A stretch of DNA of 64,000 nt from Actinomyces sp. (GCF_029851875.1 NZ_JARKVC010000033.1:1-64000); one strand, 5' to 3'; positions 22,849 through 32,291 are shown, counted from the stretch's first letter. Numbers and translations are program-made. Notes: generated from the letters alone by a model not told the origin.

Positions 22849-24407
22849 GCGTCACCGCCCCGACCATCTCCTGGGCCGGACTTTCACCGGTCATCATCAT
22901 CCTGGGGGCTGCCGTCCTCGGTATCCTCCTGGAGGCCTTCGTCCCCCGCAAGGCGCGTCTGGCCTGCCAGACGGGCCTGGGCGTGCTGGCCGTCGTCGCC
23001 TCGGCCGTCGCCCTGGCGGCTCGCTGGGACGCCGTGCGCGACGGTTCTGGCAGCACGCTCACGCCGGGCTTCAACGAGGACCCCTTCGGCGTCGCGGCCC
23101 AGGGCGTCATGCTCGTCATCGGCCTGCTGGCCCTCCTCGTCATGGCTGACCGCACCAGCGCCGGCGACGGCGCCTTCGCGGCCCAGGCCGCGGACCGTCC
23201 CGGCAGCGCCGAGGAGGCTGAGTCCCTGCACGCCGGCTGGATGGGCACCGAGGTCTTCCCTCTCACGCTCTTCTCGCTGGGTGGCATGATGCTCTTCCCG
23301 ATGGCGAGCGACTTCATCACGCTCTTCGTCATGCTGGAGCTCATCTCCTTGCCGCTGTACATCATGGCCGCGACCGCGCGTCACCGCCGCCTGCTCAGCC
23401 AGGAGGCCGCCATGAAGTACTTCGTGCTCGGTGCCTTCGCCTCAGCCTTCATGCTGCTGGGCTCGGCCTTCCTCTACGGCCTGACAGGCCAGGTCAGCTA
23501 CTCCGCCGTCGCCCAGGCACTGGGCACGGGCGGGGCCAACGGCATGGACTGGCTCGCGCTGGCCGGTGTGGCGCTGGTGACCGTCGGCCTGCTGTTCAAG
23601 ATCGCCGCGGCTCCCTTCCACGCCTGGAGCCCGGACGTCTACCAGGGCTCGCCGACCCCGGTCACGGCCTTCATGGCTGCGGGCGTCAAGGCGGCCGCGT
23701 TCCTGGCGCTGCTGCGCTTCTTCTACGTCGCAGGTGCCGCGCTGTCGTGGGACATGGCGCCCTTCCTGTGGACGGTCTCGGTCCTGACGATGTTCGTGGG
23801 AACCGTCGTCGGCATCGTCCAGGGTGACGTCAAGCGCATGCTCGCCTACTCTGCGATCGCCCACGCCGGGTACATGCTCATTGGCATCGTCGCGCTCAAC
23901 CAGGCCGGCATCCGTGCGCTGCTCTTCTACGCCCTGGCCTACGGCGTGGCGACGGTCGGTGCCTTCGGCGTGGTCACGCTGGTGCGGGTGGACCACGACG
24001 GTGCCGCGGGCCCGGAGGCCACCGACCTGGAGGCCCTGACCGGCCTGGGACGGCGCTCGCCGTGGCTGGCGCTGTCGCTGGCAGTCTTCCTGCTGTCCTT
24101 CGCGGGTATCCCGCTCACGGCAGGCTTCATCGCCAAGTTCGAGCTCTTCGTCGCCGGTGTCGGCGGCGGGGCGACCTGGCTCGTCATTGCCGCGGTCGTC
24201 TCCTCGGCCGCGACCGCCTTCTTCTACATGCGGGTCATCGTGCTCATGTTCTTCCGTGAGCCGGCCCAGGACCACGTGGTCGTCGTGACCTCCAACGGCC
24301 TGTCCTCGACCGCGATCGGCGTGGCGGTCCTGCTGACCATCGCCCTGGGCGTGCTGCCCCAGACGGTGCTGGCCACGCTCGGCAACGCCGCTATGCTCGT
24401 GCCGTGA
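22845..24407 (+). CDS. nuoN: NADH-quinone oxidoreductase subunit N
   Basis: LELISLPLYIMAA, FHAWSPDVYQGSPTPVTAFMA. Confidence 0.95.
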   Translation: MSVTAPTISWAGLSPVIIILGAAVLGILLEAFVPRKARLACQTGLGVLAVVASAVALAARWDAVRDGSGSTLTPGFNEDPFGVAAQGVMLVIGLLALLVMADRTSAGDGAFAAQAADRPGSAEEAESLHAGWMGTEVFPLTLFSLGGMMLFPMASDFITLFVMLELISLPLYIMAATARHRRLLSQEAAMKYFVLGAFASAFMLLGSAFLYGLTGQVSYSAVAQALGTGGANGMDWLALAGVALVTVGLLFKIAAAPFHAWSPDVYQGSPTPVTAFMAAGVKAAAFLALLRFFYVAGAALSWDMAPFLWTVSVLTMFVGTVVGIVQGDVKRMLAYSAIAHAGYMLIGIVALNQAGIRALLFYALAYGVATVGAFGVVTLVRVDHDGAAGPEATDLEALTGLGRRSPWLALSLAVFLLSFAGIPLTAGFIAKFELFVAGVGGGATWLVIAAVVSSAATAFFYMRVIVLMFFREPAQDHVVVVTSNGLSSTAIGVAVLLTIALGVLPQTVLATLGNAAMLVP

Positions 24408-25510
24408 TCGGTACCTTTCCCCTGGATACCCCTGAGCTCGAGGGCCGGATCTCCCCGGCCCTCGAGGCCGTTGAGACCAGGCTCCTCCAGGTCGTCAACA
24501 ACGCCGACGAGACCATCAACCCTCCCACCTCGCACCTGGCTGAGGCCGGCGGCAAGAGGCTGCGGCCGGTGCTGACCCTGCTGACCGCCCAGCTCGGTGA
24601 CCCGCAGGCGTCCACCGGGGAGAAGGTCCGTGACGCCGGCGTGGCGGTGGAGCTGACGCATATCGCCACGCTCTACCACGACGACGTCATGGACGACGCT
24701 CCGCTGCGTCGGGGCGCTCCCAGCGCCCAGACGGTCTGGGGCAACTCCGCGGCGATCCTGACCGGGGACGTCCTCGTGGCGCGTGCCTCTCAGCTGGTGG
24801 CGGCGCTGGGGCCTGAGGCGGTGCTGGCGCACGCCAAGACCTTCGAGCGCCTGTGCATGGGCCAGCTCCACGAGACCCTGCCGCGCCCGGCGGGCACGGA
24901 CCCTGTGGCGCACTACATCCAGGTCCTGGCGGACAAGACCGGATCCCTCATCGCCGTCTCCGCCCGCTACGGCGCCATGCTGACTCACGCCGGTGAGCTG
25001 ACTGAGAGGATCGTCGAGGAGTTCGGCGAGAAGATCGGCGTCGCCTTCCAGCTGGCTGACGACGTCATCGACCTCGCCTCCGACTCCGAAGCCACCGGCA
25101 AGACCCCCGGCACGGACCTGCGCGAAGGCGTGGACACCATGCCCGTCCTCCTCCTGCGTCAGGCGCTGGCTGCCGGTGAGCTCGACGCCGCCGGCCAGTC
25201 CATCCTCTCCACCCTCTCCAGCGGCGACCTCCAGGACGACGCGGTGCTCAGCGACGTCGTCGCCCGCCTGCGTGAGCACCCGGTGCTGGCGCGCACCCGT
25301 GAGATGGCGATGACCTGGGCGGATGAGGCCGTGGCTGTCCTGGGCGGGCTGGAGGAGGCTGTCGTGGTTGGCACGCGTGAGCGTCTGGCGGCGGCTGGGA
25401 CCCAGGGGGCCCAGGCCGAGTCTGCCGTGGCCGACGCGCGGGTGCGCGTGGGGCAGGTGCGCCAGGCCATGGAGCAGTTTGCTCGCCTCCTGGTCGACCG
25501 CGCGGCGTGA
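24404..25510 (+). CDS. Polyprenyl diphosphate synthase, probably for the menaquinone side chain
   Basis: First Asp-rich motif DDVMDD, second DDVIDLASD, GGKRLRP; GTGA overlap with the nuoN stop. Confidence 0.9.
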   Translation: MIGTFPLDTPELEGRISPALEAVETRLLQVVNNADETINPPTSHLAEAGGKRLRPVLTLLTAQLGDPQASTGEKVRDAGVAVELTHIATLYHDDVMDDAPLRRGAPSAQTVWGNSAAILTGDVLVARASQLVAALGPEAVLAHAKTFERLCMGQLHETLPRPAGTDPVAHYIQVLADKTGSLIAVSARYGAMLTHAGELTERIVEEFGEKIGVAFQLADDVIDLASDSEATGKTPGTDLREGVDTMPVLLLRQALAAGELDAAGQSILSTLSSGDLQDDAVLSDVVARLREHPVLARTREMAMTWADEAVAVLGGLEEAVVVGTRERLAAAGTQGAQAESAVADARVRVGQVRQAMEQFARLLVDRAA

Positions 25511-25644
25511 GGTGCGTCCCGTCCCCTGGGTGAGGGCGGCCGTGGTCCGTAGACTGTGCCGTGGCCTGCGCCGTCGTCGTGCCCCGAGGCGGGTCTGACA
25601 CCGCGCCGGCGAGATTCGTACCCGAGGTCAGGAACCAAGTCACC

Positions 25645-27144
25645 GTGAGCACACGTCCGCTGTCTGTCGCTGTTATCGGTGCCGGCCCCGCCGGCATCTA
25701 CGCCTCCGACATCCTGTCCAAGTCCGGGCTGGACGTGAGCATCGACCTCTTTGAGCGCCTGCCTGCGCCTTACGGCCTCGTGCGCTACGGCGTGGCCCCG
25801 GACCACCCGCGCATCAAGCAGATCATCGTGGCCCTGTACAAGATCCTCCAGCGCGGGGACATCCGTCTCATCGGTAACGTCGAGGTGGGGCGAGACCTGT
25901 CGGTGGCCGAGCTCCACGAGCACTACGACGCCCTCATCTTCTCCACCGGCGCGGACACTGACGCGCCCCTGGACATCCCTGGCATTGACGCCCCGGAGTC
26001 CTACGGCGGCGCCGACTTCGTGTCCTGGTACGACGGGCACCCCGACCACCCGCGCACCTGGGACCTGTCCGCACGGGAGGTCGCCGTCATCGGCGTGGGC
26101 AACGTGGGCCTGGACATCGCGCGCGTGCTGGCCAAGCACCCTGAGGACCTCATGACCACCGAGGTGCCCGCCAACGTCGCCGAGATCCTCAAGACCTCCC
26201 CGGTCACTGACGTGCACGTCTTCGGGCGCCGGGGCCCGGCCCAGGTCAAGTTCACCCCGCTGGAGCTGCGAGAGCTCGGCAAGCAGCCGGACGTGGACGT
26301 CACCGTTGACGAGGAGGACTTCGAGTACGACGCCGGAAGTGAGGAGGCGCTGCGCTCCTCCAACCAGCAGCGGCAGGTCGTCAAGGCCCTGGAGGGCTAC
26401 GCCATGCAGGAGCCGGAGGAGCTGACCGCCTCCCGCACCATCCACATCCACCTCTTCCAGGCTCCCCACGAGGTGCTGCTGGACGAGGACGGGCACGTGC
26501 GCGGCCTGCGTACCGAGCGCACGCGCCTGAACGGGGACGGCACCGTCTGCGGCACGGGGGAGTACCGCGACTGGCCTGCCCAGGCTGTCTACCGCGCGGT
26601 GGGCTACGCCGGCAGCCCGATCGAGGGGCTGCCCTTCGACGAGGCGCGTCACGTTATTCCTAACGAGGGCGGGCGCGTTATCGGCGAGGACGGCAGCCCG
26701 CTGACCGGCGTCTACGCCACCGGGTGGATCCGTCGGGGCCCGGTGGGCCTCATCGGCTCGACCAAGTCCGACGCCCAGGAGACGATCTCGCACCTGGTGG
26801 AGGACGCCCACGCCGGCCTGCTGCACGCCACGACCGACGACGAGTCGCAGGTGGGCCACGACGCCTTGCTCGCGCTGCTTGAGGACCGCCAGGTGCCCTA
26901 CACCACCTGGGAGGGGTGGGAGCTGCTGGACGCCTACGAGCGTGAGCTCGGCCAGGCCTATGGCGAGGTCGAGGTCACGGGCGGGGCCATGAGGCCGCGT
27001 GAGCGCGTCAAGGTGGTCTCCCGCGAGGCCATGACGGTGATCTCCCGCCGTGAGGAGGCTCCGGCGGACCTGATCGGGCAGCCTGATCCTGAGCGGGTGC
27101 CGGCCCGGGTGGCTCATCGTCTGCCGCAGAGCTCGCAGGGCTGA
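25645..27144 (+). CDS. FAD-dependent ferredoxin/adrenodoxin-type NADP reductase (FprA-like)
   Basis: VIGAGPAGIYASDIL, PYGLVRYGVAPDHP, VIGVGNVGLDIARVL, GWIRRGPVGLIGSTKSDA; start could alternatively be GTG 25561. Confidence 0.9.
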   Translation: MSTRPLSVAVIGAGPAGIYASDILSKSGLDVSIDLFERLPAPYGLVRYGVAPDHPRIKQIIVALYKILQRGDIRLIGNVEVGRDLSVAELHEHYDALIFSTGADTDAPLDIPGIDAPESYGGADFVSWYDGHPDHPRTWDLSAREVAVIGVGNVGLDIARVLAKHPEDLMTTEVPANVAEILKTSPVTDVHVFGRRGPAQVKFTPLELRELGKQPDVDVTVDEEDFEYDAGSEEALRSSNQQRQVVKALEGYAMQEPEELTASRTIHIHLFQAPHEVLLDEDGHVRGLRTERTRLNGDGTVCGTGEYRDWPAQAVYRAVGYAGSPIEGLPFDEARHVIPNEGGRVIGEDGSPLTGVYATGWIRRGPVGLIGSTKSDAQETISHLVEDAHAGLLHATTDDESQVGHDALLALLEDRQVPYTTWEGWELLDAYERELGQAYGEVEVTGGAMRPRERVKVVSREAMTVISRREEAPADLIGQPDPERVPARVAHRLPQSSQG

Positions 27145-27150
27145 TCGCGC

Positions 27151-27320
27151 CCCGTCTTGGCGGCGTGCATAGCCGCTGAGGGCGTGCCTGTGCCCTGTGG
27201 CGGCGTGTACTGCTGGTGGGGGCGTGCCTGACAACGTCGTCGGGCACGCCCCCACGACATACCCACGCCTTCGCCGAGGGGAAGCACGCCGCCAGCGCCC
27301 AGCCACGCCGCCACGGCGGG
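27151..27320. repeat. Large imperfect intergenic palindrome with phased GGCGTG/CACGCC boxes
   Basis: GGCGTG at 27162, 27181, 27202, 27221; CACGCC at 27245, 27264, 27285, 27304; all four pairs centred on 27235.5; about 59/85 arm positions match by hand alignment. Confidence 0.8.
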
Positions 27321-27363
27321 AGCTGTGCCTGGTCGGACCCAGAGGACTCCCAGGTGGCGTCCA

Positions 27364-27369
27364 TAGAAT
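27364..27369 (+). promoter_or_regulatory. Putative -10 (TAGAAT-N6-ATG) for leaderless htpX
   Basis: Hexamer and spacing to ATG 27376. Confidence 0.5.
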
Positions 27370-27375
27370 CGCCCC

Positions 27376-28239
27376 ATGACCGGTACCGACCACCACAACG
27401 GGCTCAAGACCGCCGTGCTCATGGGCGGGCTGTGGAGCCTCCTGCTGCTTATCGGCTGGTTGCTCGCCCAGGGCACCGGCTCCAGCGTCTGGCTCATCAT
27501 CATGCCGGCGATCGGCGTGGCCCAGACGGCCTACACCTACTGGAACTCTGACAAGCTGGCTGTGCGCTCCATGGGGGCTATCGAGGTCACGCCCGAGCAG
27601 CAGCCGGTGATGTACGCCGTCGTGCGTGAGCTGTCCGCCAAGGCTGGCCAGCCCATGCCGCGCCTGTACGTCGCCCCGACCATGAGCCCCAACGCCTTCG
27701 CCACGGGGCGCAACCCCGAGCACGCTGCGGTGTGCTGCACGCAGGGCATCCTGCAGCTGCTGAACGAGCGCGAGCTGCGAGGCGTGCTGGGGCACGAGCT
27801 CTCCCACGTCTACAACCGCGACATCCTCACCGGCTCCGTGGCGGCCGGGATCGCGGGAGTCATCTCCTCGGTGTCACAGATGGTGCTCTGGTTCGGGGGA
27901 GGCAGGGACAGGCGGGACTCCAACGTCCTGGTCCTGCTGCTCATCTCCGTCCTGGCGCCGCTAGCGGCCGCGCTCACTCAGTTCGCCGTCTCCCGTACCC
28001 GCGAGTACGACGCCGACCACGACGGCGCTGTGCTCACCGGTGACCCGCTCGCGCTGGCCAGCGCGCTGCGCAGGCTGGAGACCGGTGTGGCGGACGCGCC
28101 GATGGCCCAGGAGCCGCGGGTGGAGCCCGTCAGCTCGATGATGATCGCCAACCCCTTCGGGCGTATGCGCAGCCTCTTTGCCACCCACCCGCCGATGGAC
28201 AAGCGCATCGCGCGCCTGGAGCAGATGGCGGGCTACTGA
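27376..28239 (+). CDS. htpX: Zinc metalloprotease HtpX (M48)
   Basis: HELSH motif (VLGHELSHVYNRD), N-terminal TM segments, PRLYVAPTMSPNAFATGRNP. Confidence 0.92.
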   Translation: MTGTDHHNGLKTAVLMGGLWSLLLLIGWLLAQGTGSSVWLIIMPAIGVAQTAYTYWNSDKLAVRSMGAIEVTPEQQPVMYAVVRELSAKAGQPMPRLYVAPTMSPNAFATGRNPEHAAVCCTQGILQLLNERELRGVLGHELSHVYNRDILTGSVAAGIAGVISSVSQMVLWFGGGRDRRDSNVLVLLLISVLAPLAAALTQFAVSRTREYDADHDGAVLTGDPLALASALRRLETGVADAPMAQEPRVEPVSSMMIANPFGRMRSLFATHPPMDKRIARLEQMAGY

Positions 28240-28243
28240 CGCC

Positions 28244-28294
28244 CAAGGCCGCGGCTGCGAGGCACAGCTGGTGCGCCTCGCAGCCGCGGCCTTG
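28244..28294. terminator. Bidirectional hairpin terminator between convergent htpX and yajQ
   Basis: Perfect 20-bp inverted repeat CAAGGCCGCGGCTGCGAGGC / GCCTCGCAGCCGCGGCCTTG, 11-nt loop. Confidence 0.8.
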
Positions 28295-28347
28295 TCACGT
28301 CTCGCTCGTGACGGCCTGGCTGCCCGGGAGGGGGCGAGCTGGCAGAC

Positions 28348-28845
28348 TCAGCGGTAGTTGACGAACTGGAGAGGGACGTCGACGTCGAGCTCCTTGAGCA
28401 GGGCGATCACTGCCTGGAGGTCGTCACGGGACTTGGAGGACACGCGGACCTCATCGCCCTGGATCGTGGCCTTGACGCCCTTGGGGCCTTCGTCACGAAT
28501 AACCTTGGTGACCTTCTTGGCCACCTCCTGCGTCAGGCCCTCCTTGAGCGGGCAGACGAGCTTGTAGACCTTGCCTGAGAGCCTGGGCTCCTTGTCTCCC
28601 AGATCCAGGGCCTTGAGAGAGACCCCATGCCGGAAGAGCCTGGACTGCAGGACGTCGAGCACGGCCAGGACCCGCTCAGCAGAGCTGGCCTGCAGGGTGA
28701 TGGTGTCGCCTGCCAGCTCGACGCCGGCGTCCACGCCGCGGAAGTCGTAGCGCTGGGAGATCTCCTTGGCGGTCTGGTTGACGGCGTTGTCCACCTCCTG
28801 GCGATCCAGCTTGGAGACGACGTCGAAGGAGGAGTCAGAGGCCAT
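28348..28845 (-). CDS. YajQ family (UPF0234) nucleotide-binding protein
   Basis: [46 protein letters not shown]. Confidence 0.93.
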   Translation of the reverse strand: MASDSSFDVVSKLDRQEVDNAVNQTAKEISQRYDFRGVDAGVELAGDTITLQASSAERVLAVLDVLQSRLFRHGVSLKALDLGDKEPRLSGKVYKLVCPLKEGLTQEVAKKVTKVIRDEGPKGVKATIQGDEVRVSSKSRDDLQAVIALLKELDVDVPLQFVNYR

Positions 28846-29031
28846 GTCCGTCCTGTCCTTTCTGTGGGGCGAGGTGAGCGCGGGCGCGGGGCCGGCTGGC
28901 CTGGCGAGGCGATAGCCGCCGTCGGCCAGGCTGTGAGCAGGGTCCTACACACGCGATTGGCGTCCCGGGTGCCGGGCTTGCTATTCTTCCACGGCACCGA
29001 GCAGCGATCACCTGGTCGATGAGCGGAGCAA

Positions 29032-29113
29032 GGCGGGTTGCCCGAGCGGCCAATGGGAGCTGACTGTAAATCAGCCGCGGAATGCTACGGGGGTTCGAAT
29101 CCCTCACCCGCCA
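29032..29113 (+). tRNA. tRNA-Tyr (GTA)
   Basis: Acceptor GGCGGGT/ACCCGCC, class II variable arm, loop CTGTAAA. Confidence 0.93.
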
Positions 29114-29237
29114 CGGTGATCGCAAGGTCGACGGACCTGGCGATGATCTCCGCCCTCACGGGGCGGGCCGCAGTGAGCGAAGCCACGCGGAACCGGATTG
29201 CGACGGCAAAACGGATCTGCTTAAGATTCCGCTCGTT

Positions 29238-29310
29238 GCCCCGATAGCTCAGTCGGCAGAGCGTCTCCATGGTAAGGAGAAGGTCAAGGGTTCGATTCCC
29301 TTTCGGGGCT
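29238..29310 (+). tRNA. tRNA-Thr (GGT)
   Basis: Acceptor GCCCCGA/TCGGGGC, anticodon loop ATGGTAA, GGTTCGATTCC T-arm. Confidence 0.93.
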
Positions 29311-29319
29311 CTGACACTG

Positions 29320-29339
29320 CGGGGGCCACCAGGCCCCCG
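29320..29339 (+). terminator. Hairpin after tRNA-Thr
   Basis: CGGGGGCC-ACCA-GGCCCCCG followed by TTGTGTTG. Confidence 0.6.
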
Positions 29340-29351
29340 TTGTGTTGATAT

Positions 29352-29425
29352 GGCGAGGTAGCTCAGCTGGTTAGAGCGCACGACTCATAATCGTGAGGTC
29401 GAGGGTTCGAGTCCCTCCCCCGCTA
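29352..29425 (+). tRNA. tRNA-Met (CAT)
   Basis: Anticodon stem CACGA/TCGTG, loop CTCATAA; T-arm GAGGGTTCGAGTCCCTC; acceptor has a 5-68 A-C mismatch and a G-U at 1-72. Confidence 0.9.
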
Positions 29426-29430
29426 CGGAC

Positions 29431-29456
29431 ACCCCGGCACCGACAGGTGCCGGGGT
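29431..29456 (+). terminator. Rho-independent-like terminator after tRNA-Met
   Basis: ACCCCGGCACC-GACA-GGTGCCGGGGT followed by CTTGTC. Confidence 0.7.
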
Positions 29457-29610
29457 CTTGTCGCTCTCAGGCACGTAGGCGGGGTCTCTTGAGCCCGTGC
29501 TTGCGCCTGTGGCGAGGTGCAGGTCGGCCGGCTGTCCTGCTCAAGCGGGTGGGGAAGCGGCCTTGATGCCGTCATGGCCAGGCTGACCGTGTGGCACGTG
29601 TGATGAGGAG

Positions 29611-30993
29611 ATGACGTCGATGCGTGGCCTCGTGCCCCTGAGCGCGCCTGTGGTGCCTCGTGTGCTACGGCTCGCCCGGTGCAGCCCAGCCAGGCTGGTC
29701 CCTGCGGTCTACGCTGCGGCGTGGGCCGCAGGAACCGTGGGGCTGTGGCTTCCGGTGTCCTCCGTGCCCGACGCCCACGTGGGGTGGTGGGAGGCGGCTT
29801 TCACGTCGATGTCGGCCCTGTGCATCACAGGCCTGGGGGTGGTGGACACCGGTACCGCCTGGACCCACACGGGACAGGCCGTCCTGCTCGCGCTCGTGCA
29901 GGTCGGTGGCTTCGGCATCATGACGCTGACCTCAGTCATTCTCTTCACTCTCCTGGGCCGCTCCTCGCACGCGGCCGCGATGGTGGCCCAGACGGAGACG
30001 CGTGCTGACCACCGTGAGATCGCTCAGATCCCGCGGCGTATCCTCTTGCTCACCCTGGTTGTGGAGGCGGGCACCGCCCTGGTTCTGGGCCTGCGTCTCC
30101 TGTGGCTCGGGATGCCTCCCGCCCGCGCCGTCTACCACGGGGTCTTTCACGCGGTCTCCGCGTTCAACAACGCAGGATTCGCCCTCTACCCTGACAGCCT
30201 CGCCTCCTTCGGCGGCGACCCGTGGATCATCGTGCCAGTGTGCGTCGCTGTCGTCGTGGGAGGCATCGGCTTCCCGGTGTGGATGGAGGTCCTGGCACGC
30301 AGGAGCGGACGACGCCGGATGTGGTCGCTGCACGTACGTCTGACGCTGCTGGGTACCGCGATCCTGCTTGCGGTGGGGGCGGTGGCATTCGTCCTCTTCG
30401 AGTGGACGAACCCCGGTACGCTGGGAAAGGAGGCTGTGAGCCAGCGGGTCCTGGGCGTCGTCGGCGGGACGGTCTTCCCGCGTACCGCAGGTTTCAGCAC
30501 CATCGACTACGGGCACGCCGCGACGCCCACCATCCTGGTCAGCGAGATCCTCATGATGGTCGGAGGCGGCTCTGCCGGCACAGCAGGGGGGATCAAGGTA
30601 GCAACCGCGGCGGTGCTCATCGTCGTCGTCGGCTCGCAGGTCATGGGGGAGCGTGACGTGCTCGTCGGCCACCGTCGTCTCTCAGCCTCTGTCATCCGCC
30701 AGGCCCTGTCCGTGACGATCCTGGCCAGCGGGGTGGTCATGGCGGTGACCGTGGTGATGTCCGCGATGGAGCCGTTCTCGCTGGAGGAGGTCAGCTTCGA
30801 GGCCGCCTCGGCGTTCTCCAACACGGGCCTGTCCATGGGGATCACGGCCAAGGTCGGGCACGCCTCGTGGACGCTGCTGATCATCCTCATGTTCCTCGGG
30901 CGGGTCGGGCCGGTGTCAGCGGTGGCGGCGCTGACGCTGCGAGAGCGCGCAAGGAGCCTGACCTACCCGGAGGAGGATCCACTGATCGGATGA
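29611..30993 (+). CDS. TrkH/KtrB-family potassium uptake protein
   Basis: Repeated filter-like segments SALCITGLGVVD, SAFNNAGFALY, GGGSAGTAGGIK, SAFSNTGLSMG; Shine-Dalgarno GAGGAG upstream. Confidence 0.9.
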   Translation: MTSMRGLVPLSAPVVPRVLRLARCSPARLVPAVYAAAWAAGTVGLWLPVSSVPDAHVGWWEAAFTSMSALCITGLGVVDTGTAWTHTGQAVLLALVQVGGFGIMTLTSVILFTLLGRSSHAAAMVAQTETRADHREIAQIPRRILLLTLVVEAGTALVLGLRLLWLGMPPARAVYHGVFHAVSAFNNAGFALYPDSLASFGGDPWIIVPVCVAVVVGGIGFPVWMEVLARRSGRRRMWSLHVRLTLLGTAILLAVGAVAFVLFEWTNPGTLGKEAVSQRVLGVVGGTVFPRTAGFSTIDYGHAATPTILVSEILMMVGGGSAGTAGGIKVATAAVLIVVVGSQVMGERDVLVGHRRLSASVIRQALSVTILASGVVMAVTVVMSAMEPFSLEEVSFEAASAFSNTGLSMGITAKVGHASWTLLIILMFLGRVGPVSAVAALTLRERARSLTYPEEDPLIG

Positions 30994-31315
30994 TCACGGG
31001 CCCGCTGCCCTCCCGGTGAGGAGGCTGCCTGTGGAGGCAGGTCGTGCTGGCCGTGGTGGCCGTGGTGCCGCCCTTGCGCTGGACGCCAGGACGTTTGAGG
31101 GGGCAGGGAGCGTGTGAGGAGGCTCGCGCAGGCAGGCTTGCAGCCGCGGCGCAGGTTCCAGTAAAGTTCCAACTCGGCCCGTTCAGGGCTGAACGGAGAC
31201 GCTGAACCGTGTCATGACTCCTGAAGGAGGCTGATCTTAGCGGTTCGCCTTTCTTCGTCGTGCAAGGTTCGAGCAAGGCACCCACCGGCTCGAGGATCAA
31301 TCAGAGGAGAGACAC

Positions 31316-31486
31316 GTGGCTAGCAAGTCCAGCGACGTTCGCCCCAAGATCACTCTGGCTTGCTCGGAGTGCAAGGAGCGTAACTACATCACCAAGAAGA
31401 ACCGTCGGAACACCCCTGACCGGCTCTCGCTGAAGAAGTTCTGCGCCCGTTGCGGTAAGCACACCGAGCACCGTGAGACCCGCTGA
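31316..31486 (+). CDS. rpmG: 50S ribosomal protein L33 (CxxC zinc-ribbon type)
   Basis: My translation: (M)[58 protein letters not shown] start with AGAGGAGA upstream; below the ORF-track length cut-off. Confidence 0.95.
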   Translation: MASKSSDVRPKITLACSECKERNYITKKNRRNTPDRLSLKKFCARCGKHTEHRETR

Positions 31487-31505
31487 GTCTTCTCGCTCCA
31501 CCCGG

Positions 31506-31511
31506 TAGCAT
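31506..31511 (+). promoter_or_regulatory. Putative -10 (TAGCAT-N6-ATG), leaderless
   Basis: Hexamer and spacing to ATG 31518. Confidence 0.45.
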
Positions 31512-31517
31512 CCGGGC

Positions 31518-32291
31518 ATGAGCATGAACCCCGTCGACCCTGCGTCGGCGGGGTTTCGTCATGCCGGTGAGGGCGGAGAGTCCGAGCAGGCGTCTGGCGA
31601 GCGCGCGCTGGCGCGGGTGGTGGCCGAGGTCCTGGGCAGCCGCGGGGAGGGGGTGGCGCTACCAGGCGGGGCGGACCGGGCGGCCTGGGACGCAGTGAGA
31701 TACCTGCGCCCCGCCCTGGAGCTGCTGAGCGACCTGCGCGGCGGTGGTCGTCTCGCCTGGGACGGCCTGGTCCACCGGCGTCTGCGGCTTGTCCCTCCGC
31801 CTGCCGGACAGGCTGGGACGACGGCGCAGCCTCAGCTGGCAACGACCTGGCGCGGTGGGTGGGGGCTCACGCAGGCGACGGCGACGGCCGGGGGCTGGCA
31901 GGCTACGGTCTGGCTGGCTCGTCGGGACGGCCCTCACTGCCTGCCGCAGGAGCCGCCTCCTGCTCGCACGGCGCCGAGCGAGGCGAGGAGCTCTCGTCCT
32001 GAGCTCGTCGTTCGCGATGAGGACGTCAGGGCCTGGGCGCGTGCGAGCGGGGATGACAACAGGATCCACCTGGAGCCAGGAGCCGGGCGCCGGATCGGGC
32101 TGACCGCACGCGACGGCGTGGTGGCGCACGGGATGCTCCTGGTGGCCCTGAGCCTGGCTCTCGTCCCCGCCCGCGAGGGGCTGGACGTGCGTCTGCTCGC
32201 CCCGCTCGCCGTCGACGGTGCGGCGGGGCTGTGGTCGCGCGGAGGCGACCTGTACGGGGCGGACGGTCTGGTCCTGCGCCGTCGGTCCTGA
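31518..32291 (+). CDS. MaoC-like (hotdog) dehydratase domain protein
   Basis: C-terminal ARASGDDNRIHLE...GVVAHGML matches the MaoC/HadB pattern; N-terminal half divergent. Confidence 0.75.
   Translation: MSMNPVDPASAGFRHAGEGGESEQASGERALARVVAEVLGSRGEGVALPGGADRAAWDAVRYLRPALELLSDLRGGGRLAWDGLVHRRLRLVPPPAGQAGTTAQPQLATTWRGGWGLTQATATAGGWQATVWLARRDGPHCLPQEPPPARTAPSEARSSRPELVVRDEDVRAWARASGDDNRIHLEPGAGRRIGLTARDGVVAHGMLLVALSLALVPAREGLDVRLLAPLAVDGAAGLWSRGGDLYGADGLVLRRRS

Noticed and set aside
27216-27551. 111-aa forward ORF over the palindrome
   Set aside because: Runs out of frame into htpX, has no domain, and the dyad symmetry is nucleotide-level.
25159-27807. 882-aa reverse ORF opposite the FprA-like gene
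   Set aside because: Antisense shadow without domain features; its frame spans the palindrome by chance.
31025-31040. Hairpin CTGCCT-GTGG-AGGCAG after trkH as a terminator
   Set aside because: Only 6-bp arms and no U-tract; too weak to call.
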